From an uncultured bacterium (GTDB lineage: Bacteria; Bacillota; Clostridia; Lachnospirales; Lachnospiraceae), in contig CAMWLE010000011.1 in assembly GCA_947175015.1 (NCBI GenBank), forward strand, positions 1 through 50,940: a stretch of DNA of 50,940 nt, written 5' to 3'. A model generated the notes under the pieces. It saw only the letters and a program-made list of their open reading frames with translations. It did no database searches and was not told where the DNA came from. The position numbers and the translations under genes were made by a program. Below are positions 8,607 to 16,475 of this stretch, in pieces (the first letter of the stretch is position 1; every line of letters begins with the position of its first letter).

Positions 8607-10301
8607 ATGATTACAATTGAAAATTTGTCTGTGGCCTTTGATGGTACAGAGGTAGTGAAACATGTCAGCCTTCAACTGGAAGATGGGGAGATTCTGGGGG
8701 TGGTGGGAGAATCCGGTTCAGGAAAAAGTGTGACAGCATTGACTTTGATGGGGCTTGCACCTGCTGCGGCACAGGTTACCAGTGGGCGGATTCTATATGA
8801 TGATGTGGTGCTTCAGGAGGCAGGGAGGCCTTGTGATAAGGCACTCTATGAAAAATATCAGGGTGCGCGGATGTCCATGGTATTCCAGGAGCCTATGACC
8901 AGCCTGAATCCTACCAAACGTGTAGGAGGGCAGGTGGAAGAAGTGCTCAAGCTTCACACAAAGCTGGCAAAGGAGGAGAGCAGGAGCAGGGTTCTGGAAA
9001 CTTTTGCGGCGGTGGGACTCCATGATGCGGAAAAAGTCTATGCCAGTTATCCGCACCAGCTATCCGGAGGAATGCGTCAGAGAGTGATGATAGCTATGGC
9101 TGTAATACTGCATCCTGGTCTTATTGTGGCAGATGAGCCGACTACCGCACTGGATGTAACAATTCAGAACCAGATTATTGCGTTGCTGCAGGAAATTAAT
9201 CAAAAACAGAAGAATGCCATGCTGTTTATCACGCATGACTTGAATCTTGCTAAAAGGCTGTGTCAGAAAATTGCAGTAATGAAAGACGGGTGCGTGGTAG
9301 AATATGGAACAGGAGAAGAAATTTTTGGCAATCCCAGACAGGCGTATACAAAAGAGCTGATAGAAGCAGTGCCTTCCCGGTTGAAGAAACGCCGTATCCT
9401 AAAAGCTCCATCTAATATGGCAGATGAAATGAATGTGGGAATACCAAAAGCTCCATCCAATATGGCAGATGAAATGAATGCAGGGATGCCAAAAGCTTCG
9501 GTGAATATGGCAAAGAGGAAGATTACAGGAACTCTACACAGTGCTGAACAAGGTTCATCCATCCTTCAAGTACGCAATCTGTCTGTGTTTTACCAGGAAG
9601 GCAGTAATAGTTTGTTTTCGCGGAATAAAAAGCGATGTGTGGTGTCCGGAGCCGAATTTGATATTTATTCCGGGGAGAGCCTGGGGTTAGTGGGAGAAAG
9701 CGGCTGTGGAAAAACGTCGCTCTCCAAAGCGATTCTTGGGATGAACAGAGATATACAGGGTAATATTATTCATCATTCCCTTCGGCCGCAGATGATATTT
9801 CAGGATCCTTACAGCAGCCTGAATCCTGCCAAAACCATAGGATGGCTATTACAGGAACCACTTCGGGCAGCCGGCGCCCTGGATAAATCATTGGCCATGA
9901 CGAAGGCGGATATGGAGACGGCGGCTTATGACATGCTGCGTCGTGTGGGCATGGGAGAAAAATATTTTCATAGAAAACCGTCCCAGCTCAGCGGCGGTCA
10001 ACGCCAGCGTGTCAGCATTGCGCAGGCATTGATTACGAATCCCGGATTCATTGTGGCTGATGAACCGGTATCCGCTCTGGATGTGACTATTCAGGCGCAG
10101 ATTATGGAATTGCTGCAGCAGCTTCAACAGGAAATGAAGTTATCATGCCTTTTCATTTCCCATGACATTAATGTGGTCTATCAGATGTGCGACAGGATTA
10201 TGATTATGAAAGAAGGCAGAATCATTGAGATTGGTGAGACAGAGGAAATATTTCATCATCCCAGGGAAGAGTATACCCAATTGCTGTTATGTAATTCCTG
10301 A
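8607..10301 (+). CDS. Fused double ATPase of the peptide ABC transporter (DppD-DppF type)
   Basis: One 564-residue chain contains both nucleotide-binding domains that are usually separate proteins. Domain 1 (about 1-260) has Walker A GESGSGKS at 34-41, signature LSGGMRQRV and Walker B LIVADEPTTALD. Domain 2 (about 313-564) has GESGCGKT, LSGGQRQRV and FIVADEPVSALD. All motifs look intact, so both sites should bind ATP. The linker holds two and a half 15-residue repeats (KAPSNMADEMN...). ATG 8607 lies 9 nt after AAGGAGG (8591-8597). It powers import of the ligand bound by the lipoprotein at 4937-6487. Confidence 0.95.
   Translation: MITIENLSVAFDGTEVVKHVSLQLEDGEILGVVGESGSGKSVTALTLMGLAPAAAQVTSGRILYDDVVLQEAGRPCDKALYEKYQGARMSMVFQEPMTSLNPTKRVGGQVEEVLKLHTKLAKEESRSRVLETFAAVGLHDAEKVYASYPHQLSGGMRQRVMIAMAVILHPGLIVADEPTTALDVTIQNQIIALLQEINQKQKNAMLFITHDLNLAKRLCQKIAVMKDGCVVEYGTGEEIFGNPRQAYTKELIEAVPSRLKKRRILKAPSNMADEMNVGIPKAPSNMADEMNAGMPKASVNMAKRKITGTLHSAEQGSSILQVRNLSVFYQEGSNSLFSRNKKRCVVSGAEFDIYSGESLGLVGESGCGKTSLSKAILGMNRDIQGNIIHHSLRPQMIFQDPYSSLNPAKTIGWLLQEPLRAAGALDKSLAMTKADMETAAYDMLRRVGMGEKYFHRKPSQLSGGQRQRVSIAQALITNPGFIVADEPVSALDVTIQAQIMELLQQLQQEMKLSCLFISHDINVVYQMCDRIMIMKEGRIIEIGETEEIFHHPREEYTQLLLCNS
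9402..9518 (+). repeat. In-frame 45-bp tandem repeat in the linker of the fused ATPase
   Basis: Units at 9402-9446 and 9447-9491 encode KAPSNMADEMNVGIP and KAPSNMADEMNAGMP, followed by a partial third (KASVNMAKR). They join the two ATPase domains, at about residues 266-304. Confidence 0.9.
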
Positions 10302-10333
10302 TAGATACTCCTTGGCTGACAAATTACTCAAAT

Positions 10334-10371
10334 CAGAACGGGGTCATCACACTGGTAATGGCTCCGTTCTG
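10334..10371. terminator. Hairpin between convergent genes
   Basis: CAGAACGG/CCGTTCTG arms form an 8-bp stem between the ends of the ATPase gene and the anti-sigma gene. The T-run is weak on both sides, so it may serve either strand. Confidence 0.5.
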
Positions 10372-10393
10372 CAATCATTTCATTCCTGAAATC

Positions 10394-11338
10394 CTACTTT
10401 GTTTCTTCTAATGAGACGTTGTACTGTTCAAACAATGCCGTAATTACTCCCAGTTCGTTTTCCTTGATAGTAATTCCCCAGCGGTTTCCCGCTGTATTTA
10501 TCATTCCATTTCCATCTGAATCAAACATATACGATGTATCATTTATCTTGATAACATATTGAAATAATCCACCTGCGATAGCTTCATTTCTATCACACGC
10601 ATTCAGAATATCACTTATAACTTTGCTGTCTTCTTCATTGATAAAAACAATATTTTGTTTCTCATTTACATTGTACATAATAATAGAATCTTCCAGGCCT
10701 TTTATAACCATATCTTCCTGAGGGACGGAAATTATTTTCTCCGCTGGTTTATCAGAATATGGCTCTAACTGATTTTTCATATTTTCAGCAGTAGATTTTT
10801 CTAAAATCTGATAACCTGTTACCTGCCAAATTCCTTCTGTGCTTTCATATGCTATTCTTTCCATATATACCACAATACTGTATTCGTCAATGCTGCTATC
10901 AACAAAAACCCTAAACTGATTCTCATTCTGTACAAACAGGCTGTAATGATAACCATTTTCCTTTGCCGCAGTGATTGAATTCCCAAATTCCTTTTTGTTA
11001 AATTTATCCAGAAAAGAAAGTAAAACATCTGCTTGATCGAAAGAACCTGTCATATGCCCGTCTTCAATACTTACAAGCTCATCCGAAGCATATATAGGAA
11101 ACAGCAATGAATGTATATATTCTCTAAACGCAGGACTTGCCGCATATGCTGTTCCAAAACTGCCTAATAACAAAGCAACTGCCGCCGCAACTCCAACAGC
11201 GAAACGATGGTACTTTTTTGTGAAATTGCTTTTTCTGCCTGTTTCCATATTTTCTATTATCTCCTGCAATATTTTTTCTTTTGTACTACTGTCCGGATTC
11301 ATTTTGTTCCACGCTGTAATCATTTTATCATTACTCAT
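10394..11338 (-). CDS. Membrane anti-sigma factor (DUF4179-like)
   Basis: A 314-residue protein with a short cytoplasmic N-terminus (about 45 residues, where sigma factors are bound), one membrane helix at about 46-65 and a large outside domain. I infer the role from its architecture and from the overlap with the sigma gene: the sigma stop and this start share one base (TAATG), so translation is coupled. The outside part has no motif I recognise. The layout matches known ECF sigma/anti-sigma pairs in which an envelope signal releases the sigma factor. Base composition is AT-richer than the neighbouring operons. Confidence 0.75.
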   Translation of the reverse strand: MSNDKMITAWNKMNPDSSTKEKILQEIIENMETGRKSNFTKKYHRFAVGVAAAVALLLGSFGTAYAASPAFREYIHSLLFPIYASDELVSIEDGHMTGSFDQADVLLSFLDKFNKKEFGNSITAAKENGYHYSLFVQNENQFRVFVDSSIDEYSIVVYMERIAYESTEGIWQVTGYQILEKSTAENMKNQLEPYSDKPAEKIISVPQEDMVIKGLEDSIIMYNVNEKQNIVFINEEDSKVISDILNACDRNEAIAGGLFQYVIKINDTSYMFDSDGNGMINTAGNRWGITIKENELGVITALFEQYNVSLEETK

Positions 11339-11814
11339 TATAAAATACCTCCTAATATTTTTTTTAGATATCTTCGGGCTTCTGTTAAATGGTTCCGAAT
11401 CGTTGAAGATGGTTTGTGCAGCATTTCTGCTATTTCGTGTGTTTTGTATCCCTCATAATAGTAGAGGTATACTACTGTTTTATATTTATTGGGCAAATTC
11501 ATAATCGTCATATAAACGTCATCGCTTGCCATATCTTCTTTATCTGAAATAAAATCATATGTTTCTATGCTTATGTTGTGCCTCCAAGATTGCCGCAACA
11601 TATCTTTGCATAGGTTAGAGGCTGTTACAATGAACCATGCTTTTTCATGGCACTCATTTTCAAATTTTTTCCCATGTTTTAAATATTTTAGAAAAACTGA
11701 CTGTACTGCATCTTCTGTATCCTCCTTATTCTTTAAAAATGAAAAACATAACCTGTAAATCATATCCACATAGAGCTGATATGTTGATACAAAATTTTCT
11801 TCCGAATAGCTCAT
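11338..11814 (-). CDS. ECF-type RNA polymerase sigma factor
   Basis: 158 residues, the usual ECF size. Region 2 is at about 8-75 (YQLYVDMIYRLCFSFLKNKEDTEDAVQSVFLKY, with the conserved D-A-V-Q segment). Region 4 is at about 100-155 with an HTH (YYYEGYKTHEIAEMLHKPSSTIRNHLTEAR). Region 3 is missing, as expected. A strong AAGGAGG site precedes ATG 11814. It probably directs transcription of its own operon and a small regulon when the downstream anti-sigma factor is inactivated. Confidence 0.93.
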   Translation of the reverse strand: MSYSEENFVSTYQLYVDMIYRLCFSFLKNKEDTEDAVQSVFLKYLKHGKKFENECHEKAWFIVTASNLCKDMLRQSWRHNISIETYDFISDKEDMASDDVYMTIMNLPNKYKTVVYLYYYEGYKTHEIAEMLHKPSSTIRNHLTEARRYLKKILGGIL

Positions 11815-12010
11815 AACTCTTTACCTCCTTTCACTATAAATACGTTTTATATAGTTAATTTGCCGGATAAAAAATTTATTGCAAAATTGGCTTTCATTTT
11901 CGTAAATCAGACATGTAGCACTATACATTATACTGCATCATATCTTACAAATAGATAAACAGACGTAGGAAATAGAAAAAATATATTTCCAGTCAGACGG
12001 AGGTTGATGG

Positions 12011-12220
12011 ATGAAAAAAGGGATAGAGATACTGGGGACGGAATTTGTGCTGGACGAATTCCGTCTGTCAGAATACACTGCCCATATGGCACGTCTGTGC
12101 GGTGAGACAGAAGAAAGCAGGGAAGAACTGGAGAAAACGCTGAGGGGATGGATAAGGGAAGAGGAAAAGCATGGAACAGCGTGTCAAAATGTGTGTTTTA
12201 GAAAAGTTAAAGTATTCTAA
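12011..12220 (+). CDS. Small hypothetical protein
   Basis: 69 residues starting at ATG 12011, with GGAGG at 11999-12003 and normal spacing. The protein is acidic and mostly helical in appearance, with an E-rich middle (ETEESREELEKTLRGWIREEEK) and a basic C-terminus. No membrane segment or known motif. I do not recognise a family. Its support is the ribosome site and the absence of any competing gene. Confidence 0.5.
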   Translation: MKKGIEILGTEFVLDEFRLSEYTAHMARLCGETEESREELEKTLRGWIREEEKHGTACQNVCFRKVKVF

Positions 12221-12521
12221 AGCATTCTTGTGATAGTATAACTTCCTGAGAATAATTTGTAAATGTTTGAAAATTTAAAAAATTTTGAAATGTAGGAAGA
12301 ATTTCAGAAGATTATAGGTTTTTCTGTGAGATACTGTAAAAGTAACAAGATTTATATCGTTTTAAGTTTTTTCTTTAGACATTCCGACGAAACTTGCGGC
12401 GGGTTGGAGTTGAGTATCAAACATTTCTCTTTTATAATAAGAAAGAACGAATTTAGACAATATGTGTTACAGATTTTCCTGTAACGCCCAAAACTTCAAA
12501 AATTTGATAGGAGGTAGTTTG
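12221..12521 (+). other. Leader region of the Spo0A-like gene
   Basis: About 300 AT-rich bases without a gene. CGACGAA at 12385-12391 differs by one base from the 0A-box core TGNCGAA, hinting at control by a Spo0A-type protein, but one such match may be chance. No clear terminator was seen. Confidence 0.35.
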
Positions 12522-13040
12522 ATGGAACAACTGAATTTGACAGCTACAAAGGACAATGAGAGGATATATAAGATACTTGGGGATTTGATGAATGGAGATA
12601 AGGAGTTTCAGATTATGATTACAGTGCCATCGGGAAAGAGTGCGGCAGCCCGCAGCACCGTACAGGAAAAACCGAAAACTGTAGTATCCCGCGATCTGGA
12701 GCAGGATGTGACGAATATGATACATGAGATTGGCGTTCCCGCACATATCAAAGGATATCAGTATTTGAGGGAGGCCATTATGATGTCGGTGGATGATCCG
12801 GGAATGGTCAGTTCCATTACGAAAATACTTTATCCAACCATCGCAAAAAGGTTCCAGACCACACCCAGCCGTGTGGAACGTGCCATTCGCCATGCGATTG
12901 AGGTGGCTTGGAGCAGGGGAAGAATGGAGACATTGGATGCCTTGTTCGGTTATACCATTGATACAGGAAAAGGTAAACCTACCAATTCGGAATTCATTGC
13001 TTTGATTGCTGACAGAATACGGCTTTCTTATCGTACTTAA
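12522..13040 (+). CDS. Spo0A-like DNA-binding protein lacking a receiver domain
   Basis: 172 residues. The C-terminal 110 or so (from about residue 60) match the Spo0A output domain: [24 protein letters not shown], then [27 protein letters not shown], the recognition-helix region that contacts 0A boxes, and a closing [12 protein letters not shown]. The phospho-receiver domain of true Spo0A (about 120 residues with the phosphorylated Asp) is absent; a short unrelated 60-residue N-terminus replaces it. ATG 12522 follows AGGAGG closely, so this is not a truncated reading of a longer gene. It may bind the same DNA sites as Spo0A without phosphorelay control; its targets are unknown. Confidence 0.88.
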   Translation: MEQLNLTATKDNERIYKILGDLMNGDKEFQIMITVPSGKSAAARSTVQEKPKTVVSRDLEQDVTNMIHEIGVPAHIKGYQYLREAIMMSVDDPGMVSSITKILYPTIAKRFQTTPSRVERAIRHAIEVAWSRGRMETLDALFGYTIDTGKGKPTNSEFIALIADRIRLSYRT

Positions 13041-13074
13041 TTTTTTTATAAGAAATTTTTACTAAAAGAAATAC

Positions 13075-13103
13075 TTTCCACTGAGCGCATATTGTTGTAT
13101 AAT
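13075..13103 (+). promoter_or_regulatory. Predicted promoter of glgA
   Basis: TTTCCA (13075-13080), 17-nt spacer, TATAAT (13098-13103), 36 nt before the glgA start. Confidence 0.6.
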
Positions 13104-13139
13104 AGAGACAAGTATATAGAAGGTTAAGTGGAGGTTACA

Positions 13140-14585
13140 ATGAAGAAAATTCTTTTTGCAGCATCAGAGGGAGTGCCATTTGTCAAGACCGGCGGCTTGG
13201 CCGATGTGGTGGGCTCCCTGCCAAAATGTATTGACAAACAGTATTTTGATGTGAGGGTGATTCTTCCCAAGTATGCCTGTATGAAACAGGAGATGAAGGA
13301 TAAGATGAGATATGTGTCTCATTTCTATCTGGATTTCAACTGGAAGAGTGTCTATGTGGGAATTATGGAGGCGGAAGAGAACGGCGTACATTATTATTTT
13401 GTGGATAATGAGTATTATTTCAGCGGTCCGAAACCTTATACCGATGACCCCAGATGGGAGATCGAGCGGTATGCCTTTTTCTCCAAGGCAGTGCTTTCCG
13501 TATTGCCGGTAATTAATTTCCGCCCTGATGTCATACATTGCCATGACTGGCAGACAGGATTGATTCCGGTATACTTGAAAGAGCGCTTCCGGGAGGGAGA
13601 TTTCTTCCGCGGAATCAAGTCCGTCATTACCATTCACAACCTGAAATTCCAGGGGAAGTGGGATACCAAGACAGTAAAAAGTATCACCGGGCTGCCGGAT
13701 TACTTTTTTACCTCCGACAAACTGGAGGCTTATAAGGATGCCAATCTGTTAAAAGGCGGTATTGTCTATGCGGATGCAGTGACAACAGTGAGCAGTACTT
13801 ATGCGGAGGAGATTAAGACACCTTTTTACGGGGAAGGTCTGGATGGTCTGCTTCGGGCCAGAAGCCGTGATTTGCGGGGAATTGTAAACGGGATAGATTA
13901 TACGGAATTTAATCCGGAGACAGATACACATATCCCCAATCCCTACAATGCAGTGACATTCCGTAAGGAGAAGGTGAAGAATAAACATGCCCTGCAGCAG
14001 GATCTTGGGCTGCGTCAGGATGACAAGAAAATGATGATAGGTATTGTGTCCAGGCTGACAGATCAAAAAGGGTTTGACCTGATTGCATATATTATGAATG
14101 AATTGTGCCAGGATGATATACAACTGGTGGTATTAGGCACAGGTGAAGAACGCTACGAGAATATGTTCCGTCATTTCGACTGGAAATACAGCGATAAGGT
14201 ATCCGCTAATATATATTATTCTGATGATTTGTCCCACAAGATATATGCCTCCTGTGATGCCTTCCTGATGCCGTCTCTTTTCGAGCCATGCGGTTTGAGC
14301 CAGTTGATGGCTTTGCGTTATGGAACCATCCCCATTGTACGTGAGACAGGTGGCTTGAAAGATACGGTTGCACCATATAATGAATATGAAGGTTCCGGTA
14401 CCGGTTTTAGTTTTTCCAATTATAATGCTCATGAAATGTTGAATACAATTCGCTATGCGGAGCATATTTATTATGATAAGAAACGCGAATGGAATAAGCT
14501 GGTGGACAGGGCCATGGCAGCAGATTTCTCATGGCATGTGTCCGCGGCAAAATATCAGGAGATGTATGATTGGCTGGTAGGATAA
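13140..14585 (+). CDS. glgA: Glycogen synthase (ADP-glucose type, GT5)
   Basis: 481 residues, the normal length. It transfers glucose from ADP-glucose to growing alpha-1,4-glucan. Signatures: the N-terminal KTGGLADVVGSLPK donor-binding loop, HCHDWQTGLIPVYL, DAVTTVSSTYAEEI, GIVSRLTDQKGFDLI, and the C-terminal EPCGLSQLMALRYGTIPIVR with the catalytic Glu and the GGL loop. ATG 13140 follows GTGGAGG (13128-13134); an in-frame GTG at 13128 coincides with that site. No other glycogen genes are in the window. Confidence 0.96.
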   Translation: MKKILFAASEGVPFVKTGGLADVVGSLPKCIDKQYFDVRVILPKYACMKQEMKDKMRYVSHFYLDFNWKSVYVGIMEAEENGVHYYFVDNEYYFSGPKPYTDDPRWEIERYAFFSKAVLSVLPVINFRPDVIHCHDWQTGLIPVYLKERFREGDFFRGIKSVITIHNLKFQGKWDTKTVKSITGLPDYFFTSDKLEAYKDANLLKGGIVYADAVTTVSSTYAEEIKTPFYGEGLDGLLRARSRDLRGIVNGIDYTEFNPETDTHIPNPYNAVTFRKEKVKNKHALQQDLGLRQDDKKMMIGIVSRLTDQKGFDLIAYIMNELCQDDIQLVVLGTGEERYENMFRHFDWKYSDKVSANIYYSDDLSHKIYASCDAFLMPSLFEPCGLSQLMALRYGTIPIVRETGGLKDTVAPYNEYEGSGTGFSFSNYNAHEMLNTIRYAEHIYYDKKREWNKLVDRAMAADFSWHVSAAKYQEMYDWLVG

Positions 14586-16249
14586 GAATAACGGGAACAG
14601 AAGGCAGGAAAAACGGCTTCATAATGCAGGCTGGTATCCTGGCGGCAGCCGGGATTATCAGCCGGATTATAGGGCTCCTATACAGGGGCCCTTTGCATAA
14701 TGTCATTGGTGCTTTGGGATGGGGATATTATGGTTCTGCTTATAATTATTACACCATTATCCTTCTAATATCTTCATACAGTATTCCCTCTGCTATTTCA
14801 AAAGTGATAGCACAGAAGCTGGCTGTAAAGGAATACCGTAATGCGCACAGGATATTTATATGTGCTTTAGGGTATGTGCTGGTGGTGGGGGGAGTGGCAA
14901 GTATATTTTTGTATTTTGGTGCAGGGCTTTTTGTAAAGGGTGCATCAATCACGGTGCTCAGGACTTTTGCGCCGACGATTTTCATTTATGGAATTCTGGG
15001 AGTGCTCAGAGGGTATTTTCAAGCCCACAGGAGCATGGTACAGACATCCATATCTCAAATATTGGAACAAATCGCCAATGCGGTGGTCAGTGTGGGAGCG
15101 GCATATCTTCTGATCAATATTACCATGGGCAGCTTGGAGTTACCCACGGATGAGGCGGAGCTGGTGAAGCGTGCCACGTATGGCGCCGTTGGAAGCGCTT
15201 TGGGCACAGGGGCCGGGGTGTTGGTTGCATTGCTGTTTATGGCCGGGGTTTATTTCCTGAATCGCAGGATGATTTATAAGAGGGTAAAACGTGATCCTCA
15301 TACAGAGTTGGATTCTTATCAGACAATATTGAAAATGATCACAATGGTAGTGACCCCTTATATAATAAGTACGGCGGTTTATAATTTAAGCAGTGCGGTA
15401 AATAATAGTGTGTATTTGAAAGCATTTCTGGAAGCGCGTCAGTTGGATGAGATGGAATTGAGTTCCAGATGGGGGATTTTCGTAGGTCAGGCACAGACCA
15501 TATCCAATATTCCCATTGCGTTTGCCACCGCCATGGGGGCTGCAATGATTCCAACGGTGGCGCAGACGATTGCTGCCGGAGAGTTGGAGGGAACCAGGGA
15601 GAAAATTGCCACGGCAGTGAAGATGATTATGCTGATCTCCATTCCCTGTGCGGTGGGACTTTTTGTGTTGGCCAGACCAGTGACAGGATTATTGTTTCAT
15701 AATACCAGGGTTGAGGAAGATCTGGCTACCAATCTGTTAATGGCGCTTTCTCTTTCGGTTGTATTCTATGCACTGTCCACACTGAGCAATAATATCTTGC
15801 AGGGGTTGGGTAGGGTGAATGTACCTATTATCAATGCGGGTATTGCACTGGTGATTCAGACGGTGGTGGGTGTTTTGCTGGTGGGATATACGGATTTGGA
15901 TTTGTATGCCATTGCCATTGCTAATACCATATATTCCGGAATTTTGTGTGTGCTGAATCAATTTGCTGTATTTAGAGAATTGGGATATCGACAGGAAATA
16001 TTGACAACATTTCTGGTGCCAACGTTTGCGTCTGTGCTGATGGGAGCTGTGGCGTGGGCAGTGTATGAGGGGATATTGATGCTGACTTATTCCCCGAAGA
16101 TATCTGTTGTCATAGCAATTATGTTGGCGGCCTGTGTCTATTGTGTTCTGCTTTTATTGTTCAGGGGTGTTACGGAAGAGGAATTGAGAGGCTTTCCGAA
16201 AGGACATCTTCTGGTAAGGGCGGCAAAGAAGTGCAGGCTGATGAAGTAG
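14570..16249 (+). CDS. Oligosaccharide/lipid flippase of the MurJ-SpoVB superfamily
   Basis: 559 residues with about 14 membrane helices and a positively charged start. The opening GILAAAGIISRIIGLLYRGPL is typical of SpoVB/YtgP-type flippases of the MOP superfamily, which move lipid-linked sugars across the membrane. The frame opens at a TTG overlapping the glgA end by 16 bases, with AGGAG 8 nt upstream, so coupling to glgA is plausible; an ATG at 14624 is the alternative. A role in envelope or spore cortex assembly is inferred only from the family. Confidence 0.85.
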   Translation: MAGRIRITGTEGRKNGFIMQAGILAAAGIISRIIGLLYRGPLHNVIGALGWGYYGSAYNYYTIILLISSYSIPSAISKVIAQKLAVKEYRNAHRIFICALGYVLVVGGVASIFLYFGAGLFVKGASITVLRTFAPTIFIYGILGVLRGYFQAHRSMVQTSISQILEQIANAVVSVGAAYLLINITMGSLELPTDEAELVKRATYGAVGSALGTGAGVLVALLFMAGVYFLNRRMIYKRVKRDPHTELDSYQTILKMITMVVTPYIISTAVYNLSSAVNNSVYLKAFLEARQLDEMELSSRWGIFVGQAQTISNIPIAFATAMGAAMIPTVAQTIAAGELEGTREKIATAVKMIMLISIPCAVGLFVLARPVTGLLFHNTRVEEDLATNLLMALSLSVVFYALSTLSNNILQGLGRVNVPIINAGIALVIQTVVGVLLVGYTDLDLYAIAIANTIYSGILCVLNQFAVFRELGYRQEILTTFLVPTFASVLMGAVAWAVYEGILMLTYSPKISVVIAIMLAACVYCVLLLLFRGVTEEELRGFPKGHLLVRAAKKCRLMK

Positions 16250-16310
16250 AAGGTCAAATATTCTGTTGTAATTATTGCATTGTATATCATTCATTTCAAT
16301 TAGAGTACAG

Positions 16311-16355
16311 AACAATCCCCCAAGGCCGGAAGAGAAACAGCCTTGGGGGATTGTT
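16311..16355. terminator. Strong hairpin between convergent genes
   Basis: Perfect 16-bp arms (AACAATCCCCCAAGGC and its complement) with a 13-nt loop lie between the flippase and RqcH genes, which converge. The T-tracts are short on both strands. Confidence 0.7.
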
Positions 16356-16475
16356 GTTATCCCTTCTGTTTTCGGTGCCGCAGGTGCAGTCCCTTTTGGA
16401 AGTGTGCACTTGTGCATAGTAATGCTGTGGTTATTCAGGTCAAGTGGAAAGTACATCGTCCCTGTTCGTCCCTGT

